This document shows positions 56,784 through 64,000 of a stretch of DNA of 64,000 nt, in pieces. The notes under the pieces are model-generated. The model worked only from the letters and a program-made list of their open reading frames with translations. It was not told the origin of the DNA and searched no databases. A program made the translations under genes and the position numbers. Origin of the DNA: Sporodiniella umbellata (lineage: Eukaryota; Mucoromycota; Mucoromycetes; Mucorales; Rhizopodaceae); assembly GCA_025677835.1 (NCBI GenBank), contig JAIXMR010000001.1, positions 434,001 through 498,000 of the forward strand. Direction: 5' to 3'. How positions within the stretch are numbered: position 1 is the stretch's first letter; every line of letters begins with the position of its first letter.

Positions 56784-58059
56784 ATGACTATTCAAAAACG
56801 AAGCCCAAGATACACCGATTCTCTGGAGCATGAGGATACAGACACTCTGCTTGATAAAGAGCCCATCAAAAAAATACTTAATTGGCATGAGATACCCGCT
56901 TGGATGCAAGATAACGCTTATATTACCGGAGGCTATCGACCTCCATCCAATAGTTACAAAAGATGTATCCAAAGTCTATTCTATTTACATAACGAAAGTG
57001 GTAAAGCAATCCTATCTTCTTGATATATAAAACCCCCCCCCCGTTTGCTTATTTTTCTTTTACAGTCAATATCTGGAGTCATCTTTTAGGCTTCATCTTG
57101 TTTACTGGACTCGGCATTTATTTTGTATGGTCTAAGCCATACGTCGATACATTGACTGTATTCGATGTCACCTATTTCTTCATTTTTATTGCTGGTGCTC
57201 TGACCTGCCTTGGCTTCAGCGCCAGTTACCATTGTTTCTCTTGCCATTCTGAAAAGGTATCTCTGAACTGGAATCGTTGCGATTATGCTGGAATCACCTC
57301 TCTTATTGTGTAAGCGACAAATCCTAGCTTTTTTTTTTTTCTTACTTACAATATGACCCTAGTGGTTCGTTCTTTCCTGTGATCTATTACGGTTTTCATT
57401 GCCATCAGTTATTCCAAAGTAATCTATACAACAAAAAGTTCATAAAACATACTCACCCACATACCTTCATAGTAATTTACTTGAGCATTATTGTTGTACT
57501 AGGGCTTGTCACAGTAAATAAATACCACATACACAAAACGATGTTAAGCTAACCGCTTTCTAGGCAACTGTCACTCTAGCCCAGCATTTCCGTACACCTG
57601 CTTATAGATGGATAAGAGCCACTCTTTTCATTTCTTTGGGTCTATTTGGTGTGGTACCTACCCTGCACGGTATCTACATCTATGGTGTAAGTATTTCTTT
57701 GCTGTATACATAAAAAGTTGCCTAACAACGATCGGTTCTTTGAAAAGTTCAACAATGCCACCAAGACTATTTCTTTGGCTCATTTGATTCTTATGGCTGT
57801 AACTTATATTTTTGGTGCTTTGCTTTATGGTGCTCGATTCCCTGAACGTATGAGACCTGGTGCTTTCAATTATTTTGTAAGGTCACAACTGTTCTCTATA
57901 CCTATCCACTGACATACATATACACATTAGGGCGCTTCTCACCAAATCTTTCATCTCTGTGTGGTCGTCGCTTTACTTTCACACTATTTAGGTGTCATGA
58001 GTGCCATGGCTTTCTGGCACAACCCAACCAATGTAGAATTCTGCACTGGTTATATGTAA
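56784..58059 (+). CDS. PAQR (progestin/adipoQ receptor, haemolysin-III family) seven-TM protein, IZH-like
   Basis: Six exons. The N-terminus is cytosolic ('EIPAWMQDNAYITGGYRPP' is the conserved pre-TM1 motif). 'LFYLHNESVNIWSHLLGFI' starts TM1 and holds the Glu/Asn/His signature. 'SASYHCFSCHS' carries a His and 'DYAGITSLIVGSFFPVIYYGF' the Asp motif. The C-terminal 'GASHQIFHLCVVVALLSHYLG' has the paired His ligands of the zinc site. These three motifs define PAQR enzymes, suggested to be ceramidase-like hydrolases. Fungal IZH proteins affect zinc and sterol homeostasis. The protein ends 'FCTGYM'. Introns at about 56993-57065, 57311-57360, 57512-57563, 57687-57717 and 57880-57930 are small. Confidence 0.94.
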
Positions 58060-58221
58060 AATCCGCCAGTAATAATAACAATAAAAAAACTCTTCTCTGA
58101 TCATACACATATGCGTATACAACATACTTTCTTTTTTTTTATACATTAAAATAATACTCCAAACTTTTTCGTCTGCTTTTATTTCTCTCCTCTTTTTTTA
58201 ATCACTCTTTTGCCGTTTTTT

Positions 58222-59342
58222 CTATTTCTTCTCCTCACTACTTTCAATCTTCTTGGGCACGTCGTCACGTCCATTACCTGTACAGAGAAATGAGTAAATA
58301 TATTCCAAAAGTCAAAATAGAATGCTTACCGAGTTGCTCCCAAGGTGAGAGAGCGCCTTCAAAGTTTCTAAAGGCTTGAGCCAACTCAACAGGTTCCGTG
58401 ACCACACGTTTCTTTTCTTCGTCGTATCTGACTTCAACATAACCTGTAAGAGGGAAATCTTTTCTCAAGGGATGTCCTTCGAAACCGTAATCGGTTAAAA
58501 TACGTCTGAGATCAGGGTGGTTGGTAAAAAAGACACCGTACATGTCGTAAGTCTCACGCTCTAACCAGTTGGCACCGTTAAAGAGAGGGACAGCAGAGGG
58601 CACGGGCGATGACTCGCTGGCATAAGTTTTGACACGAATACGACCGTTGTATTTCATACTCAACATGTTGTAAACGACTTCAAAGCGATTGTCGCGAGAA
58701 GGAAAATCAACAGCAGTGATGTCCATCATCGATTTGAATTGGGAATTGGTGTGGTCACGCAAAAAGTGCAACACTTGACTGATGCCAGTAGGTGCAACAT
58801 AGAGACACAGCTCATCTTTTGAAACACTGAATTGTTGAATGAACTTGGGCATCACAGACATCAAGTATTGTCCATATTCATGAATGTCATCGTTGCCACT
58901 CTTGAAGTTGGGGTCGGCTGAGACTTTGCTGTAGTCTTTTTCAGCAGCTGAAAAAAAAAATAGGTTAAAAACAGCCATCTTTTGGAAAGAGTCGTATAGG
59001 TTGGTTGTATACATCTTGGTGATTGATTGTTATTACTATTTACCTTGTAAGCGAGTAAAAGCTGAGCTGAAGGCCCGAGCAGGTGTAGCGCGAGCAGGTG
59101 TAGCGCGAGCAGTAGTGCCTTTTTTGTTGGTTTTGATTTGAAAAAAGAAATAATTAATAAAGGTCTGCTCATATATGCTTTTTATTATTGTTTGAATTAA
59201 ATGTTTTTTTTTTTCGATGCTTCCTTTTAACTTTGTTTTCTTTTTTCAAATGAAGACAAAAAAAAACCGTTGCTTCCTCTTTACCTTTAATCAATTGACG
59301 AGGAAGACGCATCAAGTTGGTGCTGATCATTCGTGATGCCAT
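58222..59342 (-). CDS. Mitochondrial complex I 30-kDa subunit NDUFS3 (NADH dehydrogenase [ubiquinone] iron-sulfur protein 3)
   Basis: Four exons from the ATG at 59342. The presequence is basic and hydroxylated ('[19 protein letters not shown]'), followed by a repeated 'RATPA' segment ending '[11 protein letters not shown]'. The mature core includes '[19 protein letters not shown]', '[20 protein letters not shown]', '[18 protein letters not shown]' (the complex I 30-kDa signature) and '[20 protein letters not shown]'. The last exon reads '[17 protein letters not shown]' and ends at 58222. It is part of the hydrophilic Q-module of complex I in the mitochondrial matrix. Its presence argues against yeasts that have lost complex I. 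The presequence repeat comes from a 15-nt tandem duplication (listed). Confidence 0.96.
59076..59112. repeat. 15-nt tandem repeat in the NDUFS3 presequence
   Basis: The unit CGAGCAGGTGTAGCG is present twice exactly plus a partial third copy. On the minus strand it encodes the repeated residues RATPA in the mitochondrial targeting region, so copy changes add or remove five residues in frame. Confidence 0.88.
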
Positions 59343-59996
59343 TGTAAGAGTGGGGGGTTATATCAGACAAGAAAAAAATTGCCCCGGATCCCAATCATCT
59401 ACACTGAATTTTTTTACCCTAGACTGTGACGTGGTATTTTTGATGACGTCGAAAACGCGATTGTCTGAAAAAAAAAAAAAAAAAAAGGGCCTTCTGCCTT
59501 ACATTTACAACATTGAAAAACTATAAAAAAAACTAAAGGAGATAACCTATATTAAAAAAAGAGAGGCTTTATGCCGAAACAAGGAAAAAAAAGTGAAAAA
59601 CTTGCTTCCGCAGCGTAGCTATATCCTGTTATAAATGGACCTTTTCTATTTTAAATACAGAAAAAAACAATGCATAATCTTTCATCGTGAATTGATTAGC
59701 AGAGACGTATGTATGAGCATTATCAACCACTTTTATTTGTTTCTATACAGAACATGATTATCTTTAGAGGGAACTATCCCCCACCCTCTCTTTTTTTTTT
59801 CTTTTGCAAATAGCTAAGCAACTGCAATTTAACCACAAAAGAATATTTGTCAACAAAAATAGAAACGATAATTGAAATAGCGGGTGCTATAAGGATCTTC
59901 ACACAGCAGGTTTTGAATAAGCGCAATTGGTTTTTTTAAAGGTCCCTGTTCCCTTTTTTTTAAAAAATAGATTCTTTCTTTTCTTTTACTAAAGCC
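59343..59996. other. intergenic region between divergent NDUFS3 and IMPase
   Basis: About 650 bp with a poly-A run near 59468-59486 and a T tract near 59790-59800. It must hold both promoters. No further gene. Confidence 0.55.
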
Positions 59997-61122
59997 ATGT
60001 GTGACGAAAGTAAATAGCAACTATATTTCATTTTAAGAGTAGAAAAAAAAAACAGGATATTGACTGTTTATGTCTAAAAAGATAAAGTGCAAGAATACCA
60101 CGATTTTGCCATTCGGCTAGCTCAAGATGCCGGTGCGATGATTAAGTCTGCGCTCGACACACGAATGTCAGGAGCAAGTGTCAACACTATTGAGCTCAAG
60201 AAAGACAATCCTTCAGATCTTGTCACTGAGACAGATAAAGCAGTAGAGGAGTTTATCAAAGCCCAGATTCATCGTGTATATCCAGACCACAGGTGAAATA
60301 TATTTATATCACACACATACAAATAGACGACTTATGCCTTTTTTCAATAGATTCATTGGAGAAGAGACAATGGCCAGTGGCGAAAAAACTGAATTTACAG
60401 ATGATCCTACTTGGATTATTGACCCTATAGGTAATGAATGGCCAAACTTCGATGTTTGATGTATAAACATTTTCTTAGATGGTACAACAAACTTTATTCA
60501 TGGTTATCCTTTTGTCGCTGTTTGTATCGGTCTTACAATCCAAAAGATCCCAAGCGTGGGGGTTGTGTTCAATCCGCTGTTGAATGAGCTCTACTCCGCG
60601 ATGAGGGGTAGAGGAGCCTTCTTGAACCGAACCCAGCCATTGCCACTCTTTCGCCCGGCGCCGTTGACGGACCTGGGCGATTGTCTAATCGCGACCGAGA
60701 TGGGCTCTGATCGAACTGATGTAGTGATTCAAGCCAAGATAGGCGCCATGCTGGAAATGATGCGTAAAAAATCGGATAGCCCCAAGGCTGCTGAAGCTCA
60801 CAGTATACGAACAACAGGCTCAGCCGCACTCAATCTCTGCATGGTCGCTAAAGGCGCTATTGATGTCTATTGGGAAGTGGGATGTTGGGAATGGGATGTG
60901 GCTGCTGCAATGGTCATCGTTACAGAAGCAGGCGGTCTTGTATTAGAAGGTCATAACGATAAGACAGACCATCAACCAGCCAATATTTTTTGTCGAAAAT
61001 ACCTCGCTATTCGTAGTGCCCCCAACAAAGACTCCCAAATAGCTATAGCCAATCAAATGAAAGAATTAATACCTACAATTCTTGCTCCTCGACCTCCTGT
61101 TCCTGGTGGATATGAACGATAA
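59997..61122 (+). CDS. Inositol monophosphatase (IMPase)
   Basis: The frame of the conserved part ('[17 protein letters not shown]') has no contiguous ATG. A short first exon at 59997-60009 ('MCDE') joined over a 72-nt intron gives '[13 protein letters not shown]', which I take as the start. Then come '[15 protein letters not shown]', '[13 protein letters not shown]' (metal-binding Glu-Glu), '[20 protein letters not shown]' (the IMPase signature with the metal Asp residues), and '[19 protein letters not shown]' (second signature with Trp-Asp). It hydrolyses inositol phosphates to free inositol and is Mg-dependent and lithium-sensitive in the family. About 290 residues, as usual. Three introns. 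Confidence 0.94.
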
Positions 61123-61261
61123 GGACTAATTTATTTTACCTTCGTCACTGGCGGAGTCAGAAATATGTGATGTAAAATAAACTTGAAGCGCGTTCTTTAT
61201 TTTCGTTTTTTTTTTTCTTATTTTTTTTTTTTTGTTATATTTCTACAATTTATAAGAGATC
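61123..61261 (+). other. spacer with candidate poly(A) signal and poly-T tracts
   Basis: A short gap between IMPase and the Acinus gene, on the same strand. It has AAATAAA near 61174 (a candidate IMPase polyadenylation signal) and T tracts at 61209-61233 close to the next start. Confidence 0.5.
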
Positions 61262-62749
61262 ATGGATAATCTTTCTTCTTTAAAAGTAACAGAACTACGT
61301 GACGAACTAAGCAAACGTGGACTTCCAGTAAAAGGAAAGAAAGCTGAATTGATTGAACGTTTACAAGAAGCTGTAGATGCAGCTGAGGCCATTCCAACTG
61401 AAGAGCCTGAATCTGATGTTTCCGAACAAAAAGCTGAAACGGAAGTTCCTAAGTCAGAGCCTGCAGAGGAGTCTGTGCCAACTCAAGAACTAGCTCAAGC
61501 TGTTGAAGAACCAACAAAAGACACAATCATTGCGGAAGAAACAGTAATCGTGCAAGAGACAACTAGCGAAACAGCTAAAGACTCCGAGACTATTGTCCAA
61601 AAGCAAGAGACTACGATAGTACAAGAGACTGCTCAGTATCAAGAGAATACAGCAGTACAAGAGACGGTCAAAGAACACGTTGAAACATCAGCAGCTACTG
61701 AAGCACACCCTCCTATTGACACAGAAAAATCTCCAGACTCAACAAAAGCTCAAAAAGCAGCCCCAGTTCAACAAAACTCTATTGAACAGCCCACAAAAGA
61801 AAAAGCTCAAGAGAAAATCGCCGAACCCTTGCCAGAATCCTCCACAGATTCACACAATGAAACCCAAGGAGCAATGGAACTGGAAGAGGAAAGAGGAACA
61901 AAGAGAAAGTCCAACACAAACTCGCCTGAAGAAGGTAAAAAAAAAAGCAAAAACCGATAGAAAAAAAAGAAGAGTGTTCTCAACCAAAACCGTTTTTAGA
62001 AAAAGACAAACGTGCCAAAGTGGAATGCAAACATGATGAAGCTGTAAACAGTTCTGCTTTACTTGTCAAAGGCTTTGTCCGCCCTTTGATTCTTCGCCAA
62101 GCACAGGAATTGTTTTCAAAGTATGGCAATCTTGAAAAGTTTTGGATGGATTCTATAAAGACACATTGTTATGTGATAGTAAAGTTTTGTTGCTGTACAA
62201 TAAAAAAGAGACTAAATCTTTTATTACAAATATAGTATAAAACTGTAGAAGAAGCTAGGGAGGCATATAGTCAGGTAAACGGAATTACCTTCCCTTCTGA
62301 AACAGGTAGACAGCTTACAGTTGAAGGTGTAACACCTGAACAAGCCGAGAGCTTAATCGAATATGAACAATCTGCAGCCGATCAGCGTCTTCGTATTGAC
62401 TGGGAAGATGCATTTGAAAAAGTAAAAGCAGGCGAAGATCTGCCTTCATCGCCAGCTTCAGATGTAAGAAAGTCTCGTGCATTAGGTATTGGTCAAATCA
62501 CAAAGCAACTTGCTCAAGGTAATAAACACGACAATCGTGCATATATTGTATTCTAACTGCTTATATGCAGCTGCTATGCCCACAGACAGATCTGCTAACG
62601 CTAAAGCTGAACAGGTCTGGGAAGATAAAAAGAGTGTTTCTCTAGAGGATTTGTTTCGTAAAACAAAGACAGTTCCTCATCTTTACTATCTTCCTGTATC
62701 CGAGGAAGAAGCAAAAGTTAGAGCAAATGAACTCAAAGGTTCATCTTAA
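61262..62749 (+). CDS. Acinus-like protein (SAP domain, RRM, RSB motif)
   Basis: About four or five exons. Residues 4-38 form a SAP domain ('LKVTELRDELSKRGLPVKG', 'KKAELIERLQEA'). A roughly 180-residue acidic Glu/Thr/Val-rich spacer follows, with repeated 'VQET' units, then a basic stretch ('GTKRKSNTNSPEEG'). Next is a divergent RRM ('SSALLVKGFVRPLILRQAQEL', 'FSKYGNLEKFWMDSIKTHCYV', 'EAREAYSQVNGITFP'). The C-terminus has the RNPS1-SAP18-binding motif 'LEDLFRKTKTVPHLYYLPVS'. The order SAP-RRM-RSB is that of animal Acinus (ACIN1), scaffold of the ASAP complex that joins spliced mRNA near the exon junction complex. SAP binds DNA/RNA. At about 400 residues it is much shorter than the animal protein and lacks its RS-rich middle. 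Confidence 0.88.
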
Positions 62750-63422
62750 AGCTGTCATTGTTTCTTTTCCTTTTCCTCTTTTTTTTTTTTTTTTAATAAA
62801 TAAAACCAAGAGAATGTATAATTTTTTAAAGTCGCCTTCTAACAAATCATAGAATACAAAAGTCTTCATACTAAAGTGTTTCTGTAAAAGATTTTGGTAT
62901 GTAACCAAATGAATCAGTTTGTAAGTATATCGTATTATAATCACATGTATCATCAAATAGACTCACTGGCTTTCTTTGGTTGCAGATAGTTTACTACACG
63001 ATATTAATGATCATGAATTACAACTATATAGAGCCTCAAGACTGATTAAAACTCTACAGGCTATTGAAATCTTTATATTTCTACGATTTCTAATTCTAGT
63101 TAAACTATATAGTTACCATCAGCAGGCATTATTGTAAAAAATTGCAAGCAGTCAAATGCTCAAAATCTTACTGATAAAAGCCTTTTGTATTTTGATGCGG
63201 CGCTATTTTGATACAGTATAAGTAATGTTCTTTCTATATTTCATAAGCTATAGCAAAAGTACTAATAAATACCGAAAAAAACATGATCCAAAAAGCACTT
63301 TGTACGTAGTCTAAGATATGTATATTGTTACAAAACGAAGGCCTTTCCAGACGAAAATAAAATTGAGGGCTTTAAACAAAAAAAGAAAAGACTGTTTTCG
63401 TTTATAGATAGCTCTGGTTTTG

Positions 63423-63611
63423 AGATTGAGCCCACGATATCAAACTACAGTAGTCAAAAAAGCGTGCATTAGTTTCGATTCACAAAAAAGGAAATTGAAA
63501 ACAACGCTAATAAAGGTTGAAAGCAGAGGGTACAAGGTCATATATTTGCATTCATACTCACCAGAATCAAATCCAAAAGAACAGTTTTGGTCTCTTGTTA
63601 AAGATAAATGA
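63423..63611 (+). mobile_element. Tc1/mariner-type DDE transposase C-terminal fragment (relic)
   Basis: The plus strand reads 'VESRGYKVIYLHSYSPESNP' followed by 'KEQFWSLVKDK' and a stop. This is the third-catalytic-residue region of Tc1/mariner transposases (consensus roughly G-x-x-x-x-x-L-P-P-Y-S-P-x-x-N-P-x-E, then W). The usual 'PPYSPELNPIE' has changed to 'HSYSPESNPKE'. The Glu itself remains but the N-terminal half, including the first two Asp, is missing, and the frame ends early. It is non-autonomous and decayed. Confidence 0.75.
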
Positions 63612-63824
63612 AGCGCGAGAGTCTGATTAACGAAAAAAAAAAAAAAAAAAAAAAAAGATCTCAAAGAACTGGTGGGTCATGCAATAACGCGCAATTCAGT
63701 GGTTTTTGAGTATTGTGTTGTCACTCTAAACTCCAACTGTTGAGGTAAAGTCAATTTTTAGGGGCTTTCTGAAAGAAATACTATTTTTAATTGTTATTAT
63801 AAAAAAACAAAATTATGGATTATA

Positions 63825-63939
63825 GCGATATCATTTTTTTTTAGAATGAATTATATCTGTAGACTTTCTTTCTCTGAAAGGCAAAAGATTTTCTCAGTAT
63901 CGGATTGAACCACTGCATTTAGTTCAAAAACGATATCGC
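63825..63939. mobile_element. small TIR element with TA flanks (candidate MITE)
   Basis: GCGATATCATTTTTT at the left matches, inverted, AAAAACGATATCGC at the right with one mismatch over the arms. TA occurs immediately outside both ends (63823-63824 and 63940-63941). The element is 115 nt and non-coding. It lies about 200 bp from the transposase relic, but the arms are short (about 14 nt), so support is moderate. Confidence 0.55.
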
Positions 63940-64000
63940 TAAATTTTGCTAGAAACAAACATATCACCTACCAAGAACAATCCAAGGCATAAACAACACG

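Larger units (their letters stand above)
62750..64000. other. right-end AT-rich region with mobile-element relics
   Basis: About 1.25 kb after the Acinus gene. T tract at 62779-62794, a poly-A run at 63633-63656, a Tc1/mariner transposase fragment at 63423-63611, and a small TIR element at 63825-63939. No intact gene. Confidence 0.6.

Noticed and set aside
12401..62749. Functional gene cluster (iron, carbon or secondary metabolism)
   Set aside because: FBP1, carnitine acetyltransferase, the GATA factor and NBP35 are scattered among unrelated housekeeping genes on both strands with separate promoters. No backbone biosynthetic enzyme is present.

Overview
This window looks like a piece of nuclear genome from an early-diverging fungus, most likely Mucoromycota (Mucorales-like). 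The reasons are short spliced genes with many small introns (about 40-120 nt, GTAAGN donors), AT-rich spacers full of long poly-A and poly-T tracts, and a fungal gene set that includes several genes absent from most yeasts: CSL, an augmin HAUS6-like subunit, Acinus, and an MT-A70 protein of the kind linked to DNA 6mA in basal fungi. The assignment to Mucoromycota is inference from gene content, because no ribosomal or marker RNA was found. About 26 protein-coding genes are supported, on both strands and without operons. Most carry introns that I placed by eye from splice signals, reading frame and family conservation.

Layout. 1-10.9 kb: 3' part of a CSL transcription factor (+); a cyclic-nucleotide phosphodiesterase with an N-terminal receiver domain (-); the Fe-S scaffold ATPase NBP35 (+); the mannosyltransferase ALG3 (-); and an augmin HAUS6-like protein (-). 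12.4-21.5 kb: secreted aspartic protease (+), MT-A70 methyltransferase (+), a small membrane protein (-), kinetochore NNF1 (-), mitochondrial MIM1/TOM13 (-), a NEPRO/RMP1-like protein (-), and SAC1 phosphoinositide phosphatase (+). 21.7-29.9 kb: ATRX-like SNF2 ATPase (+), PAF-complex LEO1 (+), and a CLIP-170-like CAP-Gly protein (-). 29.9-36.5 kb is a gene-poor block with two foldback MITE-like elements. 36.5-47.2 kb: RAB5 GTPase (+), a Zn2Cys6 transcription factor (+), fructose-1,6-bisphosphatase (+), an unknown protein (-), an iron-type GATA factor (+), and a secreted double-psi beta-barrel protein (-). 47.2-51.3 kb is gene-poor with one relic exon. 51.3-62.8 kb: carnitine acetyltransferase (+), bHLH factor (-), PAQR receptor-like protein (+), complex I NDUFS3 (-), inositol monophosphatase (+), and Acinus (+). 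The right end has a Tc1/mariner transposase relic and a third small TIR element.

Most genes are housekeeping and are not functionally grouped. FBP1 (gluconeogenesis) and the carnitine acetyltransferase (acetyl-unit transfer for growth on C2/fatty acids) are related in carbon metabolism but sit 8 kb apart. NBP35 (cytosolic Fe-S assembly) and the GATA factor (iron regulation) are both iron-related.

The most notable items are the RegA-like receiver-phosphodiesterase fusion, the MTA1-like methyltransferase, a consensus ATCTGATAA element just upstream of the iron GATA gene, two GC-AG introns, full-length foldback elements flanked by TA, and a recurrent T(n)A(n) palindrome motif in introns and spacers.
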